From Gammaproteobacteria bacterium (lineage in GTDB: Bacteria > Pseudomonadota > Gammaproteobacteria > Pseudomonadales > Balneatricaceae), in the NCBI GenBank assembly GCA_030748435.1, contig JASMLZ010000095.1, forward strand, positions 1 through 64,000: a stretch of DNA of 64,000 bases. The letters run 5' to 3'. A program made the position numbers and the translations under genes. Shown one piece after another: positions 55,888 to 64,000 of the stretch. Positions within the stretch are counted from its first letter, which is position 1, and each line of letters begins with the position of its first letter. The notes under the pieces are model-generated. The model was not told the origin of the DNA. It searched no databases and saw only the letters and a program-made list of their open reading frames with translations.

Positions 55888-57045
55888 ATGGATTTTAATA
55901 TCAATGCAGAGCAGCGCGCTTTTGTGGAATTAGCCCAACAGTTTGCCAGCCATGAATTGGCCCCTAATGCAGCTCAATGGGATGCTCAGGCCGAGTGGCC
56001 ATTGGCAGCACTCAAGCAGGCTGGAGAATTGGGTTTTTGTGGTCTTTATGCCAATCCCGAGTGGGGTGGTTTGGGTTTGAGTCGTTTGGATTCGTCCCTG
56101 ATCTTTGAACACTTGGCTATGGGCTGTACAACGACCACAGCCATGTTGACGATTCATAATATGGTTACCTGGATGGTGACGGCGTTTGCGAATCAGCAAA
56201 CCTGTGCAAAATACGGTGAAAAATTAACCTCTGGTGAGTATCTGGCATCCTATTGTTTGACTGAACCTAATGCCGGTTCTGATGCGGCCTCTTTAACCAC
56301 CAAGGCTGTTAAGGATGGCTCTGACTATCTATTAACCGGCAGTAAAATATTTATTTCGGGCGCCGGTGAAACCGATGTGCTGGTTGTCATGGCTCGCACT
56401 GGTGGGCCTGGGGCTGGTGGCATCTCGGCTTTGCTAGTGGATGCCAATTCTGAGGGTATCAGTTTTGGCCGTAAGGAAGATAAAATGGGCTGGAATGCTC
56501 AACCCACACGCATGATAACCTTTGATCAGGTACGAGTGCCAGGTAATCAATTATTAGGCCAGGAGGGAGAGGGTTTTGCTCTGGCCATGCAGGGTTTGGA
56601 TGGTGGTCGTATCAATATAGCTACCTGTAGTCTGGGTACTGCTCAGCAGGCCCTGCAGGATGCCTTGAACTATGTTAATGAGCGTAAACAGTTTGGTAAA
56701 CCCATTGCGGCTTTTCAAGGCTTACAGTTTAAGCTGGCTGATATGAATACCCAATTGGTTGCGGCTCGCCAAATGGTCCGTTTGGCAGCCTTTAAGTTAG
56801 ACCAAAAAGATGCTGATGCCACTACCTACTGTGCTATGGCGAAACGCTTTGTTACCGATGTTTGTTATGAAATTTGTGATGAGGCGTTACAGTGTTTTGG
56901 TGGTAATGGCTATATCAAAGAATACCCAATGGAGCGTTATGTCCGCGATTCTCGGGTACACCGTATACTGGAAGGTACTAATGAAATTATGCGGGTCATT
57001 ATAGCACGCCGTATTTTACAGGCAGGTAGCCAGATTATTGTCTAA
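55888..57045 (+). CDS. ivdC: Acyl-CoA dehydrogenase (isobutyryl/2-methylbutyryl-CoA type)
   Basis: A 385-residue flavin dehydrogenase with CLTEPNAGSDAASLTTKA, KIFISGAGETDVLVVMARTG and the C-terminal catalytic-glutamate region RILEGTNEIMRVIIARRIL. The motif SGAGETD and the neighbours fit the isobutyryl-CoA dehydrogenase group of valine breakdown; the same enzyme may take 2-methylbutyryl-CoA from isoleucine. AGGAAG precedes the start, 9 bp after ivdA. Confidence 0.9.
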   Translation: MDFNINAEQRAFVELAQQFASHELAPNAAQWDAQAEWPLAALKQAGELGFCGLYANPEWGGLGLSRLDSSLIFEHLAMGCTTTTAMLTIHNMVTWMVTAFANQQTCAKYGEKLTSGEYLASYCLTEPNAGSDAASLTTKAVKDGSDYLLTGSKIFISGAGETDVLVVMARTGGPGAGGISALLVDANSEGISFGRKEDKMGWNAQPTRMITFDQVRVPGNQLLGQEGEGFALAMQGLDGGRINIATCSLGTAQQALQDALNYVNERKQFGKPIAAFQGLQFKLADMNTQLVAARQMVRLAAFKLDQKDADATTYCAMAKRFVTDVCYEICDEALQCFGGNGYIKEYPMERYVRDSRVHRILEGTNEIMRVIIARRILQAGSQIIV

Positions 57046-57058
57046 GTGGGAGGCTTTT

Positions 57059-57835
57059 ATGAGTGAAGCAATACAGGTTTCGATAGAGGGGCACACAGCC
57101 ATTGTGACGATGCATAATCCGCCCGCCAATACATGGACTCGGGACAGTCTGGAGGCGTTAACTGAGCTGGTACATAGCCTAAACGCGAAGCAGGACATCT
57201 ATGCCATGGTGATCACCGGCCAAGGTGACAAGTTTTTTTCTGCCGGGGCGGACTTAAAACTGTTTGCTGATGGCAATAAACAGGTGGCGGCAGATCTGTC
57301 AACCGCCTTTGGACGCGCCTTTGAAACCCTGAGTCAGTTTCGCGGCTTAAGTATTGCTGCGATCAATGGCTATGCCATGGGTGGAGGCTTGGAAGTGGCT
57401 CTGGCCTGTGATCTGCGGATTGCTGAGCGGCAAGCACAAATGGCATTGCCGGAAGCCTCGGTTGGTTTGCTGCCTTGTGCTGGTGGTACCCAGAATCTTA
57501 CTTGGTTAGTGGGAGAAGGTTGGGCTAAGCGGATGATCCTTTGTGGTGAGCGGGTTACTGCTGAGCAGGCCTTGCAAATTGGCTTGATTGAAGCGGTGGC
57601 CGAGCAGGGTGAAGTGATGACTATGGCCAGACAATGGGTGCAACAGGCGCAGCGTCAAAGTCCAACCAGCATTGCTGCTTGTAAGCGCCTGATTCAAACT
57701 GCCCGCAAAGAGCCTATGTTCGCGGGTCTGGCTCATGAACGTGATGAATTTGTCCGCTTGTTTGATAGCCATGACCAAACCGAAGGCGTGCAGGCCTTTT
57801 TGCAAAAACGTAAGCCAATCTGGACCAATTCATAA
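57059..57835 (+). CDS. ivdD: Enoyl-CoA hydratase (methacrylyl/tiglyl-CoA)
   Basis: A 258-residue crotonase-family hydratase. It has FFSAGADLKLFADGNKQ and NGYAMGGGLEVALACDLRIAE (oxyanion hole), and the catalytic acidic residue in LPEASVGLLPCAGGTQNL. The start at 57059 is fixed by GGGAGG; the longer open frame overlaps ivdC. Its TAA stop overlaps the next ATG by one base. In the ivd pathway it hydrates methacrylyl-CoA and tiglyl-CoA. Confidence 0.9.
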   Translation: MSEAIQVSIEGHTAIVTMHNPPANTWTRDSLEALTELVHSLNAKQDIYAMVITGQGDKFFSAGADLKLFADGNKQVAADLSTAFGRAFETLSQFRGLSIAAINGYAMGGGLEVALACDLRIAERQAQMALPEASVGLLPCAGGTQNLTWLVGEGWAKRMILCGERVTAEQALQIGLIEAVAEQGEVMTMARQWVQQAQRQSPTSIAACKRLIQTARKEPMFAGLAHERDEFVRLFDSHDQTEGVQAFLQKRKPIWTNS

Positions 57836-58932
57836 TGACAACCCAAGCAGCTGTGCTAATAGCCGAATATGCCACTAACAGTGGCGAGCGCATTATTGAA
57901 CTAACATTAAATTCACCCACCTCACTCAATGCCTTGTCGGCTGGTATGATTGATATACTGATGACCAACTTGCCGGTGTGGGATAAGGACGATCAGGTGG
58001 TCGCCATTATCATCAGAGGCGCTGGCGAACGAGCCTTTTGTGCCGGTGGTGATATTCGTGATCTCTACCATGCTATGGTGGCTAATGATACGCACCTTGG
58101 GCAACAATTTTTTAATTTCGAATACAGTCTGGATTTGTTGTTACATAACCTGCACACGCCTCTATTGGTATGGGGTAATGGTTATGTGATGGGTGGTGGT
58201 ATGGGTATTTATCAGGCTGCTGATATACGCATTGTTACCCCATCCAGTCGTTTGGCTATGCCAGAAGTATCTATTGGACTCTACCCTGATGTTGGGGCCA
58301 CCCTGTTTTTGCAGCAAGTGCCAGACCAGTTGGGTTTATTTATGGGGCTTACGGCGGCCATGGTTAATGGAACTGATGCTTGCCACTTAAAACTGGCAGA
58401 CTATTTGCTCGCCGAGACAGACTACAGGCAATTAATTGCCGCGCTGCAAGACTGGGATGGCAGTCAGGATGATAATTGCCTGGCTTATATGCAACAACTG
58501 GTAGCTGGCTTAAGGGCTGCTAATACGGATATTCCTGCGTCTGATTTAGCTGCTTTATGGAGTGACTTGTCTGCTGCCATGCAAGCTCCGGACTTGTCAT
58601 CTGTGGTGGCAAATATAGCCGCTATGGCCGGCCGTAGCGCATGGTTGGATAAGGCCATAAAAACCATGCAAAAAGCATCACCAACCAGTTTGCATCTGAC
58701 ATACCGCCAGCAACAGCAGACGCTTAGCCAATGGTATGAGGCTTTTATACAAGAGTATTATATTGCCGTTAATGCCACTCGCTATGGTGAGTTTCAGGAA
58801 GGTATAAGGGCTTTACTGATTGACAAGGATGCTAGTCCGGACTGGCGTTATAAGACTCTGGCAGAAGTGCCTGCAAAATGGTTAGACAGTTTTTATCAGC
58901 AACAGGGCATTGATGCGCCTGACTATGCATAA
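57835..58932 (+). CDS. ivdE: 3-hydroxyisobutyryl-CoA hydrolase
   Basis: A 365-residue crotonase-fold thioesterase: GERAFCAGGDIRDLYH is followed by GYVMGGGMGIYQAADIRI and MPEVSIGLYPDVGATLFL, the HIBCH pattern in which the GGD and MPE/YPD residues differ from hydratases. The extra C-terminal helix domain (about 250-365) matches the greater length of HIBCH. It frees 3-hydroxyisobutyrate from CoA in valine degradation. Coupled to ivdD by TAATG. Confidence 0.92.
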   Translation: MTTQAAVLIAEYATNSGERIIELTLNSPTSLNALSAGMIDILMTNLPVWDKDDQVVAIIIRGAGERAFCAGGDIRDLYHAMVANDTHLGQQFFNFEYSLDLLLHNLHTPLLVWGNGYVMGGGMGIYQAADIRIVTPSSRLAMPEVSIGLYPDVGATLFLQQVPDQLGLFMGLTAAMVNGTDACHLKLADYLLAETDYRQLIAALQDWDGSQDDNCLAYMQQLVAGLRAANTDIPASDLAALWSDLSAAMQAPDLSSVVANIAAMAGRSAWLDKAIKTMQKASPTSLHLTYRQQQQTLSQWYEAFIQEYYIAVNATRYGEFQEGIRALLIDKDASPDWRYKTLAEVPAKWLDSFYQQQGIDAPDYA

Positions 58933-58952
58933 ATAATAAGTGGAGACATAGC

Positions 58953-59840
58953 ATGACAAATATCGCCTTTATTGGTCTGGGAAATATGGGTGGTCCAATG
59001 GCTGCCAATTTAATTAAAGCTGGTCACCAGGTTACCGCTTTTGATTTGGTGCCAGCTGCCCTGGCCACCTTGGTGGCTAATGGTGGCAGGGCGGCTGAAT
59101 CTGCCGCTGCTGCTGTGGTCGGTGCTGAGGTGGTAGTGAGCATGTTACCAGCAGGTCAGCATGTAGCTGCTTTGTATACAGGAGCAGAAGGTTTGCTGTC
59201 TTTATTGCCAGCAGACACTTTAGTAGTAGACTCCAGCACTATTGATGTGGCTACTGCGCAAGCCGTGGGTGCAGCAGCTGCAGCACAGGGGATTCGGTTT
59301 GTGGACGCCCCTGTATCCGGGGGAGTGACAGGTGCTCAGGCTGGGACCCTAAGCTTTATTGTTGGTGGCAGTGGCGCTGACTTTGCCGCGGCCCAGCCTA
59401 TACTGCAAGCAATGGGGAAAAATATCTTCCATGCTGGTGCAACCGGAGCCGGACAAATCGCCAAAATGTGTAACAATATGTTGTTAAGCATTCTTATGAC
59501 TGGCACTGCTGAGGCCTTGCAACTGGGTATTGATAATGGCCTGGACCCACAGGTGTTGTCAGATATTATGGTGAAAAGCTCAGGCCGCAACTGGACCTTG
59601 GAAGTCTATAATCCGGTGCCGGATGTTATGCCCAATACGCCAGCCAGTAATGGCTATAAAGGTGGTTTTATGGTTGATTTGATGAATAAAGATCTTGGCT
59701 TGGCACTTGGTGCTGCTCACGCAGGGCAGTCTAAAGTGCCCATGGGTGAACAGGCCGCAGCCCTGTTTGCTGCCCATGGTGAAGAAGGCAATGGCAGTAT
59801 GGACTTCTCCAGTATTTATCAGTATTACCACAAAGGTTAA
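58953..59840 (+). CDS. ivdF: 3-hydroxyisobutyrate dehydrogenase
   Basis: NAD-dependent oxidation of 3-hydroxyisobutyrate to methylmalonate semialdehyde; also called mmsB. The 295-residue product starts with the Rossmann motif FIGLGNMGGPMAANL (about 5-19) and has DAPVSGGVTGAQAGTLSFIVGG and the catalytic lysine in GAGQIAKMCNNMLL. GGAG before the start. The dehydrogenase that would use its product is not encoded nearby. Confidence 0.93.
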   Translation: MTNIAFIGLGNMGGPMAANLIKAGHQVTAFDLVPAALATLVANGGRAAESAAAAVVGAEVVVSMLPAGQHVAALYTGAEGLLSLLPADTLVVDSSTIDVATAQAVGAAAAAQGIRFVDAPVSGGVTGAQAGTLSFIVGGSGADFAAAQPILQAMGKNIFHAGATGAGQIAKMCNNMLLSILMTGTAEALQLGIDNGLDPQVLSDIMVKSSGRNWTLEVYNPVPDVMPNTPASNGYKGGFMVDLMNKDLGLALGAAHAGQSKVPMGEQAAALFAAHGEEGNGSMDFSSIYQYYHKG

Positions 59841-59852
59841 GCAGGGTTAATT

Positions 59853-60605
59853 ATGCACATTCAAGACAAGGTATTTGTGGTAACCGGGGCTGCGCGTGGC
59901 TTAGGACTGGCGATGGCCCAGGCGATTGCCCAGCAAGGTGGTAGGTTGGCCTTATTGGATTTGGATCAGGTTGCTGTTACTGCTGCAGCCAAAACCTGTG
60001 GCAATGAGAGCCGTGGATATGTCTGTAATGTGGCAGACGAAGCTAGTGTTGAAAAGGCTTTTGCTAACATAGTTGCTGATTTTGGTCGTCTGGATGGTCT
60101 GATCAATAATGCAGGCCTGTTGCGGGACGGTTTGTTAATCAAGCATAAGGACGGCAAACTGCTTGATAAAATGAGCTTGTCGCAATGGCAGTCGGTTATT
60201 GATGTTAACCTTACCGGTACCTTTCTGTGTGGTCGTGAAGCGGCAGCAGCCATGGCGCAAGCGGGTAATGGTGGGATTATTATTAATATCTCCAGTATTG
60301 CTCGAGCTGGTAATATGGGGCAAACCAACTATGCTGCCAGCAAAGCAGGAGTGGCTTCCATGGTCAGCACCTGGGGTAGGGAATTAGCTCGTTTTAATAT
60401 TCGTACCGGTGGTATTGCGCCCGGTGTTATTGCCAGTGATATGACCGCCTCCATGCAGCCGGAAATGCTCGAGCGCTTGGCAAAAATGGTGCCTGTTGGG
60501 CGCTTGGGGAGCCCCATCGAAGTCGCTGAGGTGGCTTTATTTATGATCGAAAATGACTACTTTAGCGGGCGGCTTATTGAGTTGGATGGTGGGCTGAGGA
60601 TGTAG
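59853..60605 (+). CDS. ivdG: SDR-family dehydrogenase (probable 2-methyl-3-hydroxybutyryl-CoA dehydrogenase)
   Basis: A 250-residue classical short-chain dehydrogenase: TGAARGLGLAMA (NAD-binding), NNAG, the catalytic serine in ISSIAR, the YxxxK motif YAASK, and PGVIASDM. Annotated in databases as FabG-like in many genomes, its place at the end of the ivd operon suggests oxidation of 2-methyl-3-hydroxybutyryl-CoA in isoleucine breakdown. That role is inferred from context. Confidence 0.82.
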   Translation: MHIQDKVFVVTGAARGLGLAMAQAIAQQGGRLALLDLDQVAVTAAAKTCGNESRGYVCNVADEASVEKAFANIVADFGRLDGLINNAGLLRDGLLIKHKDGKLLDKMSLSQWQSVIDVNLTGTFLCGREAAAAMAQAGNGGIIINISSIARAGNMGQTNYAASKAGVASMVSTWGRELARFNIRTGGIAPGVIASDMTASMQPEMLERLAKMVPVGRLGSPIEVAEVALFMIENDYFSGRLIELDGGLRM

Positions 60606-60670
60606 GGGTGCTTGTCTTGCACCGCTATCCTGTGATCTAAACAAATCCCAAAGCAGAAGGGCATTATATT

Positions 60671-60700
60671 TTTTATTAAAATGTCGACATTTTAATAAAA
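60671..60700. promoter_or_regulatory. 30-bp perfect palindrome upstream of gcdH
   Basis: Half-site TTTTATTAAAATGTC with its exact reverse complement, centred on GTCGAC, lies 83 bp before gcdH in a 178-bp gap. ATGTCGACAT resembles GntR-family operators with a central GTCGAC, and the symmetry exceeds chance. No T-run follows a GC-rich stem, so a terminator is unlikely. The cognate regulator is not in the window. Confidence 0.75.
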
Positions 60701-60783
60701 TAGCGATAAAATTTAGCTATTAATATAGACAATTGCGCTGTTTTCGCTCTATTAACCAGCCACTTTAGCCAGAGGTAAACAAT

Positions 60784-61962
60784 ATGGCCAGTCGTACAGA
60801 ATTTTCTTGGCAAGACCCTTTTTTTCTGGATCAGCAATTAACTGATGAAGAACGTATGGTGCGTGATGCGGCCCATGACTATTGTCAGGATGGCTTGGCT
60901 AGCCGGGTGCAGAATGCTAACCGTAATGAGGTATTTGATCGGGCAATTATGACCGAATTGGGCGCCTTGGGAATGTTAGGTGCCACACTGCCTGAAAAGT
61001 ATGGTTGTGCTGGTGTCAATTATGTTTGTTATGGCCTGGTCGCGCGTGAGGTTGAGCGAGTGGATAGTGGCTATCGTTCAGCTATGAGTGTGCAGTCTTC
61101 TTTGGTTATGCATCCCATCTATGCCTATGGCAGTGAAGCACAACGTATAAAGTATTTGCCCAAGTTGGCTACGGGGGAATGGGTTGGCTGTTTTGGTTTA
61201 ACAGAGCCTGATTCCGGGTCAGACCCAGCGTCCATGAATACCCGAGCAGAAGTGGTGGACGGGGGCTATCGTTTAAGTGGTGCCAAAATGTGGATCACTA
61301 ATTCCCCCATTGCTGATGTGATGGTAGTGTGGGCCAAGTTGGATGGGGTTATCCGTGGCTTTGTTTTGGAACGCGGCATGGACGGCCTGACCACCCCTAA
61401 AATTGAAGGCAAATTCTCTTTGCGTGCATCCACCACGGGTGAGATTGTAATGGATAACGTGTTTGTGCCAGCAGCAAATATGCTGCCCAATGCCAAAGGT
61501 CTGGCTGGCCCATTCGGCTGTTTAAATAAGGCGCGTTATGGTATTGCTTGGGGTGCTATGGGTGCAGCTGAATTTTGTTGGCATGCCGCACGCCAGTACA
61601 CCTTGGACCGCACACAGTTTGGTCGCCCGCTGGCCGCTACGCAATTGATTCAAAAGAAGTTGGCTGATATGCAAACGGACATTGCTTTGGGTTTGCAGGG
61701 GTGTCTACAAATGGGGCGTCTGATGGATGCCGATAACTGTCCAGTAGAATTGATCTCACTGCTAAAACGCAATAACTGTGGTAAGGCCCTTGATGTGGCC
61801 CGTCAGGCCCGTGATATGCATGGTGGTAATGGTATTAGTGATGAATTTGGGGTCATTCGCCATGTGATGAATTTGGAAGCGGTGAATACTTACGAAGGTA
61901 CTCATGATGTGCATGCGTTAATTTTGGGACGTGCGCAAACAGGCATTCAGGCCTTCTGCTAG
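60784..61962 (+). CDS. gcdH: Glutaryl-CoA dehydrogenase
   Basis: FAD enzyme that oxidises and decarboxylates glutaryl-CoA to crotonyl-CoA in lysine and tryptophan breakdown. The 392-residue product has [66 protein letters not shown] and the catalytic-glutamate region [20 protein letters not shown], all characteristic of GcdH. AGAGGT precedes the start. Paired with a CoA-transferase gene 34 bp downstream. Confidence 0.95.
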   Translation: MASRTEFSWQDPFFLDQQLTDEERMVRDAAHDYCQDGLASRVQNANRNEVFDRAIMTELGALGMLGATLPEKYGCAGVNYVCYGLVAREVERVDSGYRSAMSVQSSLVMHPIYAYGSEAQRIKYLPKLATGEWVGCFGLTEPDSGSDPASMNTRAEVVDGGYRLSGAKMWITNSPIADVMVVWAKLDGVIRGFVLERGMDGLTTPKIEGKFSLRASTTGEIVMDNVFVPAANMLPNAKGLAGPFGCLNKARYGIAWGAMGAAEFCWHAARQYTLDRTQFGRPLAATQLIQKKLADMQTDIALGLQGCLQMGRLMDADNCPVELISLLKRNNCGKALDVARQARDMHGGNGISDEFGVIRHVMNLEAVNTYEGTHDVHALILGRAQTGIQAFC

Positions 61963-61996
61963 GCCTGTGCCAATAAACCAGTGAGGTAATGGGCTA

Positions 61997-63214
61997 ATGA
62001 TCACTGAGCAGCCCCTGCAGGGTATTAAAGTTCTGGATTTGAGCCGCATACTGGCTGGGCCCTGGGCGGGTCAGATGTTGGCGGATTTGGGTGCCGATGT
62101 GATTAAAGTAGAGCGGCCACAAGTTGGGGATGATACCCGGGCTTGGGGGCCTCCTTATATGCCTGCTGGTGCAACCGATTCACATGAAGCCGCTTATTTC
62201 CACTCTGCCAACCGTGGCAAACGCTCCGTGTGTATTGATATAGCCTGTGTCCAGGGGCAGGACTTGATCCGCCAGTTGGCTGTGCAGGCAGATATTCTGA
62301 TTGAAAACTTTAAGGTTGGTGGACTGGCCAAGTATGGCCTTGATTTTGCCAGCTTGTCGGCCTTGAACCCGCGCCTGATTTACTGTTCTATTACCGGTTT
62401 TGGGCAAACAGGACCCTATAAAGACCGGGCCGGTTATGACTTTATGATTCAGGCCATGGGTGGCCTGATGAGTATCACCGGTGCCAGTGATGGTGAGCCT
62501 ATAAAGGTTGGGGTAGCGGTGGCTGATGTGTTAACTGGTTTATATGCCAGTAATGCCATTCAGGCGGCGCTGATTTATCAGTTGCGTACCGGGCAAGGGC
62601 AACATGTGGATTTGGCTCTGCTTGATGTACAGGTAGCTACCCTGGCCAATCAGGCTATGAATTATCTGGCGACTGGCAATAACCCCCAGCGTCTGGGCAA
62701 TGCCCACCCCAATATCGTACCTTATCAGGTCTTCCCTACGGCCGATGGTCATATTATTCTGGCCGTGGGTAATGATGGTCAGTATCAGCGCTTTTGTCAG
62801 TTGGCTGGCAAGCCGCAACTGGGTGACCATCCTGACTATGCCACTAATGCCTTGCGGGTGGCTAATCGCGACGCCTTGATCCCACAACTGCAGGCTTTGA
62901 TAAGCCAACAGAGCACCGCATGGTGGCTAGAGGAGCTCAACAGGGTGGGGGTGCCGTGCGGACCTATTTGCACCATGGATGAAGTCTTTGCCAATCCACA
63001 AATAATAGCTCGTGGTATGCAACTGGATTTACCCCATGCCGGTCTTGGCAGTGCTGCCAGTGTGGCTAATCCCATCAAATTTTCTGCTACGCCCATTCAC
63101 TACAAGCATGGCGCCCCCATGTTGGGGCAGCATACGGATCAAGTGCTGCAAGACTGGTTGCAATTAAGTCCAGAGGACATGCTTAGCTTGCGGCAGAGTC
63201 AGGCTATAGCCTAA
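61997..63214 (+). CDS. CaiB/BaiF class III CoA-transferase (succinyl-CoA:glutarate type)
   Basis: A 405-residue class III CoA-transferase: LDLSRILAGPWAGQMLADLGADVIKVE, NRGKRSVCIDI, ITGFGQTGPYKDRAGYDFMIQAMGG (the aspartate after AGY is the catalytic position), and VDLALLDVQVATLANQ. Next to gcdH, the likely job is making glutaryl-CoA from glutarate with succinyl-CoA, as for SUGCT. The substrate is inferred from context. Confidence 0.88.
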   Translation: MITEQPLQGIKVLDLSRILAGPWAGQMLADLGADVIKVERPQVGDDTRAWGPPYMPAGATDSHEAAYFHSANRGKRSVCIDIACVQGQDLIRQLAVQADILIENFKVGGLAKYGLDFASLSALNPRLIYCSITGFGQTGPYKDRAGYDFMIQAMGGLMSITGASDGEPIKVGVAVADVLTGLYASNAIQAALIYQLRTGQGQHVDLALLDVQVATLANQAMNYLATGNNPQRLGNAHPNIVPYQVFPTADGHIILAVGNDGQYQRFCQLAGKPQLGDHPDYATNALRVANRDALIPQLQALISQQSTAWWLEELNRVGVPCGPICTMDEVFANPQIIARGMQLDLPHAGLGSAASVANPIKFSATPIHYKHGAPMLGQHTDQVLQDWLQLSPEDMLSLRQSQAIA

Positions 63215-63252
63215 GCAAATTATATGCTTGGGCTAAGTAGGCTTGGTCCACT

Positions 63253-64000
63253 TTACTGAACCTTATAGCAGGGCACATAACCTTTACTACTGGGCAGTTT
63301 CATACGTTGCTGGTCAACAAAGCTTTGCAGTAAATTATCCAATTTAGCCATAAGCTCAGCCTCTGCCTGGAGACAGTAGGGGCCATATTTGCGAACCTGT
63401 TCAATACCAAATTGTTTAACATTACCGGCGACAATACCACTCATGGCTTTACGCAGATTAGCCGCCATCTGATTGGCCGGTTGAGTCTGTGTCAGGTTTA
63501 GTGCTGCCATATTCTTATGAGTTGGTACAAAAGGCAGTTGGAAGGCTTCTTCGATATGTAATTGCCAATTAAAGTGAAAAGCATCGCCGATAGACTGACG
63601 CTGTTGTGCCACCTTTTGTGTGGCGCTGTGAATGGTGTTGGCTACTTGAGCTGCATTATCAATAATAATTTCGTAGCGGCTTTGTGCATCCGGGCCTAAT
63701 GTGGCACCAATAAAGGTGTCTATTTGAGCGAAGTAATCTGCACTTTGTGAGGGGCCAGTAAAGATTAATGGCATGGTGATATGGCTGTTGGATGGATGTA
63801 ATAGTATGCCCAGCAGGTAGAGGATTTCCTCGGCTGTGCCAACGCCGCCGGGAAAGACCACAAAAGCATGTCCAAGACGAACAAATGCTTCCAGGCGTTT
63901 TTCGATATCCGGCATAATAATCAGTTCGTTAACCATAGGGTTAGGTGATTCTGCGGCGATAATGCCGGGTTCGGATATGCCTATATAGCGATAGTCCTGA
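63253..64000 (-). CDS. ppnN: Pyrimidine/purine nucleotide 5'-monophosphate nucleosidase, truncated by the window
   Basis: C-terminal part of a LOG-family nucleosidase that splits nucleotide monophosphates into base and ribose 5-phosphate. The frame is open to the window edge (YRYIGISEPGIIAAESPNP before MVNELIIMPDIEKRLEAFVR), and the PGGVGTAEE motif of LOG proteins is intact. The C-terminal extension (SFNWxx-like FNWQLHIEEAFQLPFVPTHKNMA) separates PpnN/YgdH from short LOG proteins. The 5' part lies beyond 64000. Confidence 0.93.
   Translation of the reverse strand, partial: QDYRYIGISEPGIIAAESPNPMVNELIIMPDIEKRLEAFVRLGHAFVVFPGGVGTAEEILYLLGILLHPSNSHITMPLIFTGPSQSADYFAQIDTFIGATLGPDAQSRYEIIIDNAAQVANTIHSATQKVAQQRQSIGDAFHFNWQLHIEEAFQLPFVPTHKNMAALNLTQTQPANQMAANLRKAMSGIVAGNVKQFGIEQVRKYGPYCLQAEAELMAKLDNLLQSFVDQQRMKLPSSKGYVPCYKVQ

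Noticed and set aside
1-64000. CRISPR arrays, tRNA or rRNA genes, phage or defence genes
   Set aside because: I looked for short regularly spaced repeats, cloverleaf-like sequence, integrases and known defence proteins and found none. This was by eye; a covariance-model scan would be decisive for tRNAs.

Overview
The window is a gene-dense chromosomal segment of a free-living, aerobic, heterotrophic gammaproteobacterium, probably marine. Marks of the class are the smr/prmB/aroC neighbourhood, divergent rne and rluC, TtcA, TusA, ProQ, YaiL-type DUF2058, TcdA, Opp genes close to the enteric ones, and a LiuR/ivd leucine and isoleucine/valine regulon. I cannot name the genus; a Cellvibrionales- or Oceanospirillales-like lineage fits. 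I see no rRNA, tRNA, CRISPR array, prophage, intact insertion sequence or defence island.

Layout. 0-6 kb: folE (-), an Smr-domain gene (-), prmB, aroC and a tungstate importer tupABC (+). 6-10.4 kb: an UPF0149 gene (-), a MITE-like element, recQ, a DUF2058 gene and ttcA. 10.5-19.6 kb (all -): ccoNOQP for the cbb3 oxidase, a terminator, then ccoG-ccoH-ccoI-ccoS-tauE-like-apt. ccoQ is only 58 codons long and easily missed. 20-23 kb: small metabolic and RNA-linked genes (an alpha/beta hydrolase, tusA, an unknown 237-residue protein, a coiled-coil protein, a ProQ homologue). 23-27.5 kb: rne and rluC diverging from a leader full of hairpins. 27.6-33 kb: acyl-CoA ligase, KfrA-like protein, MaoC hydratase and a large acyl-CoA dehydrogenase. 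33-40.6 kb: an SgrR-type regulator facing oppABCDF. 40.9-44.8 kb: small genes, a second MITE copy abutting tcdA, and a DMT transporter. 44.8-54.6 kb (-): liuR-liuABCDE-aacS plus a methyltransferase. 54.7-60.6 kb (+): ivdA-ivdC-ivdD-ivdE-ivdF-ivdG. 60.8-63.2 kb: gcdH and a class III CoA-transferase. The right end cuts into ppnN.

How it fits together. Peptides enter through Opp. Leucine is burned by Liu enzymes to acetyl-CoA and acetoacetate, which AacS activates; IvdA thiolase can split the resulting acetoacetyl-CoA. Ivd enzymes take valine and isoleucine acyl-CoAs down, but no methylmalonate-semialdehyde dehydrogenase lies in the cluster. GcdH and the CoA-transferase handle glutarate from lysine or tryptophan. 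Electrons can leave through the cbb3 oxidase at low oxygen.

Striking non-coding structure: two ~242-bp elements with perfect 18-bp terminal inverted repeats; a 22-bp dyad whose arms form the -35 boxes of both the liu and ivd promoters; a 30-bp perfect palindrome before gcdH; a 22-bp perfect palindrome touching the rne start codon; a 32-bp perfect palindrome between oppA and oppB; and at least five copies of a REP-like repeat.
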